Below, one piece after another: positions 43,709-55,480 of a stretch of 64,000 nucleotides of DNA (positions are counted from its first letter, which is position 1; each line of letters starts with the position of its first letter). The stretch lies in assembly GCA_045598825.1 (NCBI GenBank), contig JAZRUX010000018.1:1-64000 (forward strand). The letters run 5' to 3'. The notes under the pieces are model-generated. The model searched no databases. It was given only the letters and a program-made list of their open reading frames with translations, and had not been told where the DNA came from. Made by a program: the position numbers and the translations under genes. The stretch is from Hennigella sp045598825 (GTDB lineage Bacteria > Bacillota_I > Bacilli_A > Mycoplasmatales > Mycoplasmoidaceae).

Positions 43709-45727
43709 CTATGCAAAGTAATATGATGTATTTGCTGATGGTGTATAAGCACTAGGATGATCTGCTGTTTCTTGGAACATATTACTTATATTTAATTGTG
43801 AATATCCTGAATTTGGAACAGCCCAAATTAGATTTCTACTTTGTCCTGATGTATAAGTATGAAGGCTAGTGCACCCAGCAAACATCATTGAACAACATTC
43901 AGTTGTAATTGATGTTAATCTTAGTCCAGCACTAGTTAAAGAAGTGCAACCACTAAACATATATTTATAACATTCTTGTGCCGGTGTTGCAGCAATTAAT
44001 GTTGATGCTGTTTGTAAGCTAGTGCAACCACTAAACATTGATTTACAACATTTCATTCCCAATGTTATTGAACCTGTTTGTGGGAATGCTGGAGTGACTG
44101 TTAAGCCTGTACAATTTTCGAACATTTCTTCATAGCAAGAATTGCCTCATTGCGTTGCTGGCAATACTGGCAAAGTGCCAGTAAGACCTGTACAATTTTT
44201 AAACATTTGATAATAACAATAATCAGGTAGTTCTGTCGCACTCAATGACAAAGTAGTAGTAAGTGCATAGCAGTTACAGAACATAAATTCATAACACCTT
44301 GTCGCAAGTGTTGTAGCAGGTAATGCTGGTGCAGTTTCTAATTTATGACAATTATAGAACATTCCCGCATAGCATCCTTCAGCTAAACTTGTTGAAGCTA
44401 AAGTTGGTGCTTTAACTAGGTTAATACAACCATAAAACATTTGATTATAGCAATTAGCAGCCATTTCATCTGCTGGTAAGTTAAGATTGCTTATGTCTTC
44501 AAGAACTTCGCAAACTGAAAACATATTAGAATAGCAATATGGTGCTAACTTTGTTGCGGGTAGTAAGTCTACTGCAATTTCACCTAATCCTAATTTCTTG
44601 CAACCTTCAAACATTGCACAATAACATGCAGTAGTTAGTTCAGTTGCAGGAAGGAACTGGTAAGGTAATGATTCCAAACCAGAACAACCTTCAAACATAC
44701 TATAGTAACAACAACTTGAAAGTGTTCCATTAGGATTTGATTCAGTCTTACCAGCTGGCAATAATCCCTTAGGAATTGTTTTTAATCCTGAACAATTCAT
44801 AAACATTCCACGATAGCAATATGCTCCATTGTAGTTAGTTTCATCTGGATCATCTAATGTTGTATCAGGCAACAATGATGATGGGAAGTCAGTTAATCGT
44901 CGACAATTATAGAACATGTAAGCATATGAGTAGTTCTTTAAGTGTGTTGATGGTAAGAAGTTAGTAGAAATAGACACAATACCTGAACATTCTTCAAATA
45001 ATTTATAGAAGCAATAGTCGTTAGGTATTGGTTCCTCACTAGGGTCTTCAGGAACCTTGCCATTATCAAGTAATGTCATAACATTACCATTTAAGCTAAC
45101 AGCTCCACTAATTGAGAATGATGTATAGTCGACATCACTAGTATTAAATCCATCTTGGTTGTCACCTTTGAAATATAACACTTCACCAGACTTAAGATGT
45201 ATTGTATCACCATTTGTATATTTAGGCCAACTAATACCATCTTTAGAATAATAAACAGTTGGAGCCTTAGTCAAATCACCATGAGTGATCATCGAAACAT
45301 CTGAGTCTCTAATTGCTTGTAGTCCAACACAAGTTTGAAGCTCGATATCAACATCAAAATGTGGATAAAGAGTCAAACCATCTGCTGGAATAATATCATT
45401 GTTATTCATTCGATGGTATCCATCCTCATCTCATGTTTCTCAATAAGAGAATATATAACCATCTAGTGTTGCTATCGGTTGTGAAACTGTTGAAAACTGT
45501 CTTCCAACTTTGGCTTTAACATTGGTTGAACCAATAAATTCAACATCATCTTGCCCTTCTGATTTTTTTTCAAATTTAACAGAGGTATATTGAACTGTTA
45601 ATGGTTTATTAGTTTCGAACTTAGTAGGAACAAGAGACAATTGACTTGCTGCAATTATTCCAGCTGTAAGAGATGTTAATCCTAATGTGGATGCAGCTAA
45701 TAAACTAATTTTTGTTTTCTTTTTCAT
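43709..45727 (-). CDS. DUF285-repeat surface protein without lipobox
   Basis: 672 residues. Signal peptide-like N-terminus (KISLLAASTLGLTSLTAGI) but no Cys near the cleavage region, so it is secreted or kept by its N-terminal helix, not lipidated. I count 14 repeats of 24-30 residues with the core CYxxMFxNCxxL followed by a P-rich LPATxL turn (DUF285/BspA-like family of mycoplasmas). The segment VKAKVGRQFSTV near residue 55 matches the next gene upstream. Cysteine content is high for a mollicute. It is the third gene of a three-gene operon, 10 bases after the second, with GGAG in the gap. Role inferred as adhesion or immune interaction. Confidence 0.87.
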
Positions 45728-45737
45728 ACTCTATCTC

Positions 45738-48086
45738 CTATCTGTATCCTCATGTTTCATTTTTTCCTGGAGTATCAAGATTAAACATTTTAGTAACCGC
45801 ATCAGTCGGGATTGTTTTGTTAGGAACATTCCAAACTTCATATGAATAATACCAATTATTAAAAGTAATTTTTGAAGTGTGCCCCCTTTGACTATCAGAC
45901 AAAGCATACATTTGGAAACAACATTCAACGGCAAAATCTTCTAAATGAATTTTGCCAACAGTTGTTAAGTTCCAACAATATTGGAACATCATGTAATAAC
46001 AACCAACAGTAGCACTAGTAGCGTATAGTTCAGGTGATGATGTTAATGAATGACAATCATAAAACATGGCTCTACAACAATAATTAGCAAGAATGATTGA
46101 TTCCTCAGCACTTGGTTCAGGAAATATAGGTGGATTCACTAATGATGAACAATTAAAGAACATACTACTATAACAAAAGTTTTTAAGTACTTTGCTTGGT
46201 AAATTAGGTGCAGTAGCCAAGTTTGTACAATCTGCGAACATACCAGCATAGCATCCAGCAGACAAATCAGTCATAGGTAAGAATGTTGGTGAAACATCTC
46301 TAATTGCTACTTCACCAGTAAATAGATTGTTAAAACAGTATGCATAGTTAGAATCTTCAGATAATTCAGTTAAACCCGTTAATTCACCTCGGCAGTCATC
46401 TAACAACCCCATAATATCACCGCCAATATTTACTTGTGATGAATCATCAAAAGCAAAGTGGGCATATGATGAGCTAGGACTACTTTTTGGTGTAAAACCA
46501 TGAATATTATCACCCTTAATATATATCTTTGAACCCTGTGCTAAATCAACAGCAACACTAGCTTGCATTGTATGCCATGAAGCACCAGTATCAGTTGAAT
46601 ATGAGAATTGTGGTAATGATCCTGCACCAACAAAGTCTCATGAAACGGATGTTGCTGTGACAGCTTCAACATACATAGTATTACTTAATGTAATATCTTT
46701 AAATTCCATTGGAAAGAATGCTTTGACGCCTGTTCCGTCCGTTGCTTGTGCACAAATATCAACATTACCAGGACGAATTCCAGTAACAACACCACTTTCT
46801 GGGTTAACTGTTGCTACCCGAGTATCACTTGAGTATCAGTTAATATGTTGTGATGGTGTTGGTTCATCATTTTTTTCAGGATCTACATGTGATGGTGTAG
46901 CAACAAGTTGATAAGGATGATTCAATGAAAAGACATAATCAGTAGGATCTTGAGCATACATAAGATCAGTACATGCAATACTAATATCTGTTGTTGTAAC
47001 CTTAACTGACCAATTAGAAGGAATTGGAATAGGTGATGTAGCTTCTTGCGATTGATCATAAACTATTTCACCAGTTGAAGCTACATCATCTAGTCAATTT
47101 GTAAAGCAGTTACAATCACCACCAGTATATGCTAATCTAACCATATTTAATGAAGAGCATCCAGCAAATAATTCATTGTAGCAAAAAGCTTGCGATGCAT
47201 TAGAATCGTTTTCTGGTAGCAATGCAGTAGCTGGTAAATAAGGTGCAGTAATGATTGATGTACAGCCACTAAACAATCCATCATAACAATGTTCAGTTAA
47301 TGTTATGGCAGGTAAAAATGTGTCAGACACATATTTAATTGCAGGGTTTCCTTCTAATAAATGATAGAAACAATAATCATTTGGAATATAGTCACTTGGA
47401 AGACCTTCTTCATCTTTTCCTGTGCCATCATTAATCAAACCCATAACATCTCCACTTATGTTAATGGCTGGAGCAGGGTCTTCTGCACCAGTAAAGGAAA
47501 TTGTAGTGTAGTCTGAATCACTTGTGCTAAACCCACTTTGATTGTCTCCTTTTATGAAGATGTTTTGCCCTGGGAATAATTCCAAACCTTCTGCAGGAAA
47601 TTCTGGTCAATCATCTTTACCATAATTTTGTGTATAGTGAATGTCTGGATTAGAGTCACCATGATTTACTATTTTAATTGTTGTTGTTTCAATCGCTGAA
47701 ATACCAACACAATTAGCTAGAATTATTTGATCTTCAAATACCGGATAAACCTTCATGTCTTTAGTGATTGGAGTATTTCATTCAATCTTTGTTGGGATAT
47801 CTGGTTCAAGATCTAATGTTCAGTATGCAAATTTTGCATTTTCTTTAATGGCGATAGGTTGCATTACCGTAGCAAATTGTCGACCAACCTTTGCTTTTAC
47901 AACTGCTGTTCCTTTGATTGTTACACCTTCTGGTGCACAAAATGTTACAGTTGTATATTCAACTGAATCTGGTTCTTCAACATCTTGTTTTTGCGTTGTT
48001 ACACAAGAAACTAATGTAGGAGTAGCAACAGCAAATGCAGTTGCTAAACTAATTAAAGGAATAATAAATGATTTATTTTTTTTCAT
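45738..48086 (-). CDS. DUF285-repeat lipoprotein with a Big_2 domain
   Basis: 782 residues; signal peptide ending TLVSC. Two groups of DUF285 repeats (about 180-300 and 560-760) are separated by a bacterial Ig-like group 2 domain (SSDTRVATVNPESGVVTGIRPG). The N-terminal KAKVGRQFATV segment is shared with the 672-residue protein downstream, so the two are paralogs with different numbers of repeats. TGA codons are Trp throughout, and the end ETWGYR is read through a TGA to a TAG. AGGAGG precedes the ATG, 13 bases after the stop of the first operon gene. Confidence 0.87.
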
Positions 48087-48099
48087 CTTTTCCTCCTAA

Positions 48100-50757
48100 T
48101 TACTGATGAAGTAAACGTCAGTTTCCATCAGTAGTGTATTGTAATTCGCCAAATTTACCAATAATGTCACCAGCAGCACTACCAGCAATAGTTATTCCAG
48201 TGCTATGACATAATGGTTCTTCTTCTGTATCAGATGCAAACGATAATGATAAACCACCATCAGTTTTAAAGTTAATTGCATCAGTATTGATAGTAACAGT
48301 GCTTACCATATTATCACAGTTTTGCATGAATTCATTACCAACTGATTGGACTGTTTCACTAATTGTTAAATTTTGGTTAAATGCACGACATGAATTTAAG
48401 AACTCATCACCAATTTTTTCAAGTGATGTTGGCATGTGTAGTGGAGTAATCTTTGGAACAGTTGCAGTTGAACCATTATTAAATGTACTACATGCTGCTA
48501 AGAAGTCATCGCCAATTTCTACGATACTATCAGGCAATACCAATGTTTGGTTAAATGCCATTATGACTGGTGTAGATGCAAAAGCATCACCAGCAATAAA
48601 GTTGTCACCTATTAATACACACTTGCTGTTTTCAGTAAATGTAATTGGTGAGTTAAAGATGATGCAACCATGTAAGAAATTGTCACGAATAGCAGTAACA
48701 TTATCACCAATAAATAGTTCTGTATCAAAAGTCTCTTTTGGCAATGGATCTCTTACTGGGGTTCGACCTAGAGGTGTATATTCAATACCGCCCATACCAC
48801 TAGTAGATGATAAAGATTCAGCATCAAATTCCGCTCAAACAGTAGCACCTGGGTTTGTTGGATCAATAATTTTTCCTCAAATACCATCTGAGTCAATATA
48901 TGGTGGTTGAACTGTAATTGTCTTAGTTGCTACAGCATTGCCGGTAGCAGTAGATGTTGCAGTGATTGTTGCAATACCTTTACTGTCAAGACCAGTAATT
49001 AACCTACCATCCGTATCTTCATCAAATATAGGTGCCGTGCCTTCTCAGCCAGCACTTGTAGCAACGCTTCATTCTACTTCTACTGGATTACCGCTAACAT
49101 ATTCCAAAGCTTCAAACAAAATTTGTGGATGTGATGCTACAACAACATCATCACCATCAATAATGATTGGAGTGTCTGCTTGTGGTTCAATATTTAATGT
49201 TATTTCAGCAGGAGATAGGTATAATGTTGAATTGTATGTTATGCCAACATAGAATGAATATTCTATTGCTTCAATTTCATCATTTCATGTAACAATACCA
49301 TTAGGTATACTTAAACCAGGAATTGTTAACTCCTGTCTTTCAGCGTCCCTAAAGGAGTAAGTTAGTCCAGTACTAATTTCAGCTCCATTTTTTAATAATG
49401 TTCAAGGTGTTGCATCATGTCCAATTGACCCTTGTTTTCCAGTTAATAATGTTGATCCACCAGTCACAACATATTTGTCTGCTGGGTTAACATATAAATG
49501 AATATCTGGAGATTGAGTTGTAATGCTCTTATATGTTGTTTGGACATTAAATACCATTTCACTACCAACAGCGACATTTGTTCCTCAAGACACTTTCCCA
49601 GTCTTATTATCTATTTGAACACCAGTTGGTGGTGTTCCAACAATACTAATTGTTTCTCCTTCAACATCACGTCCATTTTCTTTTAATTGTCAAGCACCAT
49701 CATCAGCTCCAGCAACGCCAGCTTGAGCAGTCAATGAAACTGAACCACCAACAAGTTGATATACATCGGCTGGATTAACAGTAAGTGATATTTGCGGAGA
49801 TGTTTGAACTACTTTACCAGCAATGCTCGCAGCTATAGTAAATGTGTATGGATTAGCTGATGTTTCTATTTCATTTGTTCAAGTAACAACGCCTGTTTTA
49901 ATGTCGACACCTTTCGGTTTAGTCCCCTGGATTGTATATGTTACATCATCTTTAACTTCTCCACCGTTTTTTAGTAATGTTCAAGTTCCTGCATCGCCAC
50001 CAGCAACACCAGCTTGTGCTGTAAGCGATATAGATCCACCTGTTAATGTATAAATAACCTGCGGTTGAATGTTTAGTGTAACACTAACTCTTGCTTTTTC
50101 AACATTTTCAACATAAGCAACAACACTAAAAGTTGCTGGTCCTGATTTTGTAGTTTCAGAAGCGTTTCATGAAACCTGTCCATTGTTAATAACAATGCTA
50201 TAATCAGTAATATCACCCACAACAGCATATGTTGCACCTTCCACAGGAGTTATTCCTTTCTTCAAAACCCAAATTCCTGTGTCAGTTCCAACATTTTGGT
50301 ATGTTGCTTCTATGTATGTGTTTCCACCTTCTAATGTAAATACATCTGGTTTATCTTCGTTAACGTCTAAAACGATTGGTTCACTTTCACAAGATAAACC
50401 ATCAACCGTTTTAACAACAATAACAAATGTATAAGCCTTTGCTACATCAATTTCTTTTCATTGAATTATGTGATCATTATTTAATTCAATTATGCCCGAA
50501 ACATCGCCATCATCTAATGATTTAATTTCAGTACTATCTCATTGTTCATAAGGAATTTCTTCATCATTGTTCTTTAGCACTCATTTTGTGCTATCTTTAC
50601 CAGCTGTGTTAATTGATGTTGTTAATCTTGTGTTACCACCGGTTAGTTCCAATTTATTAGTAACAAATGAACAAGTACAGCCAACTGCTGGAATAACAGT
50701 TGCTGTAGTTGCACATATGCCACAAACAATCGGAATTAATTTTGTTTTCTTAATCAT
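48100..50757 (-). CDS. Lipoprotein with tandem Ig-like repeats and LRR-like C-terminus
   Basis: 885 residues. The N-terminus MIKKTKLIPIVCGIC..AVGC suggests a lipidated surface protein, though the lipobox (AVGC) is not ideal. About five beta-sandwich modules of 85-95 residues follow (GGSVSLTAQAGVAG in two, GGNTYIEATYQ and GGSTLLTGKQG in others), each with a WxLLKNG strand, like cadherin/Ig-like repeats. Residues about 570-645 look like another beta domain, and the last 230 carry degenerate LRR_5-like units (IGDNFIAGDAF, IGDDFLAACSTF, IGDEFLNSCRAF). It leads the three-gene operon. Likely a stalk holding a binding domain away from the membrane. Confidence 0.83.
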
Positions 50758-50818
50758 AAAATATCTCCATTCTTTATGGTTTCTAATTTATTTATATATT
50801 ATTAAATAAAAAATGCAA

Positions 50819-50841
50819 AAAAATATAGACAGTCTATATTT
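50819..50841 (-). terminator. Terminator of ackA
   Basis: AAATATAG and CTATATTT arms; the A run at 50815-50820 is the U tract on the minus strand. Confidence 0.65.
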
Positions 50842-50858
50842 TTAATTTGCTTTAGTTA

Positions 50859-52043
50859 TTATTTTGCTAGGGCTTTTACATCGCCAGCAATCATTAATTC
50901 TTCGTTTGTTCTTACTCTAAATAATCGAACATCTGAACCAGTAGCAGTTACTTCTAAATAATCACCATATTTTTCATGATTTTTAGCTGAGTCATACTTT
51001 AAATTCATAAGTTTAACACGGTCACAAACACCTTCTAATAAATCTGGGTCATTTTCACCACATCCAGCAGTGAAAACAATTGCATCAACTTTGCCAATTT
51101 CATTTGCATATTGTACAACATAATTAGCAATACGTTGAAGTTGAATTTCTCTTGCTAAAATAGCATTTTTATCGCCTTGTTTTGCTTTAGCAATTACATC
51201 TCGTGAATCGCTACTTCCAGCAATACCTAACATTCCCGCTTTTTTGTTTAATTCAGCATTAATTTGTTCACCAGTCAACCCTTGGGTTAATAGGTAGGTA
51301 CAAACTGATGCATCAATATCACCACATCTTGTTCCCATCAATAAACCTTGTAATGGGCTTAACCCCATAGTTGTGTCATATGATTTGCCATCTTTAATAG
51401 CACAAATTGATGCACCATTACCAATATGACAAACCACTAAATTAGGGTTTTTCTTGCCAAGTACTTCTTCCATTTTCTTTACAATGTAACGGTAGCTAGT
51501 ACCATGGAAACCATATTTCTTAATTTCATATTTTTCTGTTGTTTGACGATCTAAACCATAGTCAGAGTTAACAGCAGGAATTGTTGAGTGATATGATGTA
51601 TCAAAGACACCAACATTGTATGCATTTGGTACTAATTTTTTAAAGACTTTAATTACTGTTGTTTCACATGGATTGTGTAATGGGGCAATCTTGCCATATT
51701 CAATAGCTTTATTTAAGATTGCTTCATCATCAACAATTGTTGATTCTTTAAAGAATTTACCACCCATTGCAATACGGTGACCAATACCAACAATATCATT
51801 TAAGTCTTCAATAACTTTTAATTCTTTTAATGCATCAAGAGCAATTTGCACGGCAGCAGTATGATCTGGCATTGGTGCATCTTTTTCAATTGTTTGTCCT
51901 TGAGCTGTTTTAACTTTAATGTGACCATCAACAAAGATACGTTCACATAATCCATTGGCAAATTCAGTTAAATTTTCATAGTCATATACACGAAATTTAA
52001 TTGAACTTGAACCAGCATTAATAACTAATATTTTCTTGTTCAT
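50859..52043 (-). CDS. ackA: Acetate kinase
   Basis: 394 residues. Substrate-level ATP formation from acetyl phosphate, a main ATP source in mollicutes with PTS sugars. Motifs: LVINAGSSSIKFRV at the start, GHRIAMGG, GVFDTSYHSTIPAVNSDYGL (in part), GFHGTSYRYI, CHIGNGASICAIKDGKSYDTTMG (in part) and TAGCGENDP near the C-terminus. The start MNKKILVINAG at 52043 is canonical; an upstream ATG 52 codons earlier is in frame but would prepend a non-conserved hydrophobic segment. Divergent from mgtA. Confidence 0.96.
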   Translation of the reverse strand: MNKKILVINAGSSSIKFRVYDYENLTEFANGLCERIFVDGHIKVKTAQGQTIEKDAPMPDHTAAVQIALDALKELKVIEDLNDIVGIGHRIAMGGKFFKESTIVDDEAILNKAIEYGKIAPLHNPCETTVIKVFKKLVPNAYNVGVFDTSYHSTIPAVNSDYGLDRQTTEKYEIKKYGFHGTSYRYIVKKMEEVLGKKNPNLVVCHIGNGASICAIKDGKSYDTTMGLSPLQGLLMGTRCGDIDASVCTYLLTQGLTGEQINAELNKKAGMLGIAGSSDSRDVIAKAKQGDKNAILAREIQLQRIANYVVQYANEIGKVDAIVFTAGCGENDPDLLEGVCDRVKLMNLKYDSAKNHEKYGDYLEVTATGSDVRLFRVRTNEELMIAGDVKALAK

Positions 52044-52113
52044 AATTTTCCTATCTAATAAGAAAATTATAAACGTTATTTTAATTTTTATGCATAATAA
52101 AGATACAGAAATT

Positions 52114-52136
52114 ATGTTTATTAGTATAATAAACAT
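52114..52136 (+). promoter_or_regulatory. Inverted repeat overlapping the mgtA -10 box
   Basis: Perfect 10-base arms ATGTTTATTA and TAATAAACAT around GTA. TATAAT (52125-52130) spans the centre and right arm. A protein bound here would block RNA polymerase, so this looks like an operator. Confidence 0.6.
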
Positions 52137-52250
52137 ATCGCAATTATGAAAGGATAAATATGACAAGTGAATCGACACAGTTAGATCAAGGTGATGCATT
52201 TATCCTTACATTGCTTTAATCTTTCTTGATTTGCTTAGCATGGTAACAAC
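52137..52250 (+). promoter_or_regulatory. mgtA 5' leader with mutually exclusive stems
   Basis: From the expected transcription start to the mgtA ATG are about 114 bases. AAGGATAAAT (52150-52159, including the ribosome-binding site of the small ORF) is perfectly complementary to ATTTATCCTT (52198-52207). AGATCAAG (52183-52190) can pair with CTTGATTT (52225-52232). The two pairings interleave, so they exclude each other or form a pseudoknot. A 19-codon ORF spans the region. This has the plan of a leader attenuator, but no known riboswitch consensus is recognised. Confidence 0.5.
52160..52219 (+). CDS. Putative leader peptide of mgtA
   Basis: A 19-residue ORF, MTSESTQLDQGDAFILTLL, starting 6 bases after AAGGAT and ending 31 bases before the mgtA start. 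The N-terminal half is acidic and polar, the last five residues hydrophobic. Ribosomes translating it would break both leader stems. Enteric mgtA also has a leader ORF (mgtL), but the sequences do not match. Whether it is translated is inferred only from its ribosome-binding site and position. Confidence 0.45.
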   Translation: MTSESTQLDQGDAFILTLL

Positions 52251-54959
52251 ATGTCTAAGAGACAACAACGAAGAGAAAAAAGAAAACTATATATTACCCA
52301 AAAGCAAGGTCAGTTTCTAGTTGAACAAGCAACGAAACAACCTAAAGCTTTATTAAACGATTTTGAGACTTCAGAAAATGGTTTAAGAGAAGAACAACTA
52401 GAAGCAAAATACAATAAATATGGTTTAAACACTATTGCTAATAAGAATAAGGTAACATGGTATAAAACACTATTTAGTGCTTTTGTTACACCATTTACTG
52501 GTATCTTATTAGTCGTTGCACTTTTAAGTGTTTTACTACCATATTGAAGTGGTGATGGGATTCAACTAGAACAATGAGTGTCATTTGGAATTATCATGGG
52601 AATGATTGTTCTATCAGGCACACTAAACTTTGTTCAAAACTTTAAATCAGGCAAGGCTAGTGAAAAGTTAAATGAAATGATTAATACCACTGCCGCAGTA
52701 GAACGAGCTGGTATTAAAAAGGAAATCCCAATTGAACAAATTGTTCCAGGTGACATTATTCACTTAGCAGCAGGTGACATGGTTCCAGCTGATATGCGTC
52801 TTTTATATGCAAAAGACTTATTTATTACCCAATCAGCATTAACAGGTGAATCTGAACCTGTAGAAAAGACAGCATTAATTCCAGAAAAAGTTACTAATGC
52901 ATTGCACTGTAACAATATATGTTTTATGGGAACCACTGTTGCTTCAGGTTCAGCATATGGCATTGCTGTCCAAACAGGTAAAAATACATTTTTAGGTAAA
53001 GTTGCCAAAGCTGTAGGAGCAAGACGTCCACAAACTAGCTTTGACAAAGGTATTAAGAAAGTTAGTCACATTATTCTAATAACAATGGCAATTATGTGTC
53101 TAATTATCTTTATTATTAAAGGTTTAAGAAACCAATTTGGTGGTTATGATTTATTTGGTAAAAACCCTTGAGTTGAAGCCTTAACCTTCTCTTTAGCTGC
53201 AGCCATTGCTATTATTCCAGAAATGCTACCAATGATTATTACTTTGAACCTCACTAAGGAAGCAATTAAATTTAGTAAACAAAAAGCCATTATTAAAAAC
53301 GTTAATGCGATCCAAACATTTGGAGCAATGGACGTTTTATGCACCGACAAGACTGGAACATTAACTGAAGACCACATTATCTTACAAGAACATTTGAATG
53401 TTCAAGGCAAAGAAGATGAAAAGGTTTTATTATATGGTTGTGTAAACTCATACCACCAAACTGGTTTAAAGAACCTTATTGATAAAGCTATTGTTGAGCG
53501 TGCTCAACAAAAGAAAATAATGGATAAAGTTCAAATGTATAAAAAGGTTGATGAAATCCCTTTTGACTTTGAACGAAGAAGAATGTCCATTATTGTTGCT
53601 GATGAACAAGGCACTAAAACCTTAATTACTAAAGGTGCAAGTGAAGAAATTATAAATGTTTGTTCAAAGATTTTAGTTGGTGATAAAGTAGTTGATCTTG
53701 ATAAAGATTGAACTAATAAGATAAAGAAACAAATTACTGAATTAAATGATAATGGGATGCGAGTAATTTGTGTTGCAATAAACCATGAACCTTTATTAAA
53801 AAACGAAGCATTTTCTGATGAAGACGAAAGAGATTTAATGTTAGTTGGGTATATTGCTCTATTAGACCCCCCAAAGATGTCAGCTAAAGCTGCTGTTAAA
53901 GATTTAATTGCAAAAGGTGTTGCAATTAAGATCTTAACTGGTGACAATGAAAAAGTAACAAAATACATTTGTCGTCAATTAGGTTTAGGTTCAGTCAAAG
54001 TATTGTTAGGCGATGATATTGATAAATTGGACTTTGACCAATTAAAAGAAAAAGTCAAAGAAACAACAATCTTTGCTAAACTATCACCTGAACAAAAAGC
54101 AAACATTGTTTTAGCTTTAAAAGCTAATAAACATGTTGTTGGATATATGGGTGATGGAATTAATGATGCTCCAGCAATGCGAGCAGCAGATATTGCTATT
54201 TCAGTTGATACTGCAGTTGATATTGCAAAAGAGTCAGCTGATGTTATCTTGCTAGAGAAAGATCTAGAAATATTAGGTAATGGTGCATTACAAGGAAGAA
54301 GAACATTTGCTAACATTATGAAATATATCAAGATTTCATTAAGTAGCAATTTTGGTAATATGCTATCAATGTTAGTGGCAGCACTATGGTTGCCATTCAA
54401 CCCATTAATGCCAATCCAAATCATCTTCATGAACTTGTTCTATGACTTTACACAACTATCCATCCCTTGGGATGCAATTGATAATAAGTTCTTGCAAACA
54501 CCAAAGAATTGGAATGCGATGTCCATTATTAAGTTCATGGTGATTTTAGGACCAATTAGTACTATCTTTGATGTAATTACCTTTGTTATCTTATTCTTTG
54601 CCTTTGGTTATAACAACCCTGAACAAGTGATGTTATTCAATGCTGGATGATTTATTGAGGCAGCAGTTAGTCAAACGGTAATTATTCACGTTTTACGAAG
54701 TCGAAGAACTGCATTCATTAAAACTAACCCTTCATTACCAGTCGTATTAGCTACAACTGGTTCAATGTTGTTCTTAGGGGCAACACCATTCATTCCTGGT
54801 TTAAACCTTGGTTTACAATTTGTTAGACAACCAGGAGTAACATGTTATATCAATCCATGATATTGGTTAGCATTACTTGGAATCATTATTGGTTATATCA
54901 TAGTAACAGAGTCAACAAAACGACTATATATGAAAGTTAACCACAATGAGTGAATATAA
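52251..54959 (+). CDS. mgtA: Magnesium-transporting P-type ATPase (MgtA family)
   Basis: 902 residues. P3B-type motifs: the SALTGESEPVEK actuator loop, Asp366 in CTDKTGTLT, the IIPEMLPMII segment before the soluble domain, TGDNEKVTKYICRQLGL and GYMGDGINDAP. The IKNVNAIQTFGAMDVLCTDK stretch is characteristic of MgtA. Ten membrane helices are expected. It imports Mg2+ (or related cations) with ATP energy. No good Shine-Dalgarno box is seen before the ATG, though a leader ORF and stems are. The next gene, a small membrane protein, is 26 bases downstream. Confidence 0.93.
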
Positions 54960-54985
54960 TATAATCTATAAATATTGGTAAAACT

Positions 54986-55459
54986 ATGGAAAAAACTAAA
55001 AAAACTAAATTAACCTTTATCTTATTAGGTGCATTTCTAGCTACAGCTTTATTCTTTGCTACAATCTTTACTGTCATTTGTGCCTTTAGACAAAATGATA
55101 ATGTTTTAGGTTACTATATTACTGCAACTATTTTACAAATAGTTACTGCAACATTATCATTCTTCTTTATGTTCTTTGGTGATAGCTTATTTAATTATTG
55201 AAAGCAATGAAAGTCTTATAATGCAAAACCAACAATCTTCTATCCTTTTATTGCAACAATCCTTGCTGGTGGAGCAAGTTTATTTGCTTTAATGGCTGGT
55301 TTTATTGATAGTGGATGATCAATTGCCCCAGGTGCAAGTGCAGTGATTAATACTTCCGCTTATTTAATGGAATTTGCATTTATAGCAGGAGCAATCCCAA
55401 GCATCATCATGCTACCAATGTTCTTTGACCGTAATAAAAATATCAAATTAAAAAAATAA
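54986..55459 (+). CDS. Four-helix membrane protein of unknown function
   Basis: 157 residues with about four hydrophobic helices (LTFILLGAFLATALFFATIF, YYITATILQIVTATLSFFF, FIATILAGGASLFALMAGF, YLMEFAFIAGAIPSIIMLP) and Lys-rich ends. TGA codons (NYWKQWKSY, GWSIAP) are Trp. No family recognised. It lies 26 bases after mgtA without a terminator between, so the two are likely cotranscribed and it might support cation transport. This is inferred only from position. Confidence 0.78.
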
Positions 55460-55480
55460 AGAGGTTAAACCTCTTTTTTT
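55458..55480. terminator. Bidirectional terminator, mgtA operon / dipeptidase
   Basis: AAAGAGG and CCTCTTT arms around TTAAA plus a T run; both stop codons touch it. Confidence 0.8.

Noticed and set aside
52044..52199. Longer ackA start that adds 52 residues
   Set aside because: MNKKILVINAGSSS is the standard acetate kinase N-terminus; the extension is non-conserved and covers the divergent regulatory region.
52100..52250. M-box or other known Mg2+ riboswitch before mgtA
   Set aside because: No recognisable M-box or yybP-ykoY conserved core could be matched; reported instead as an unassigned leader.
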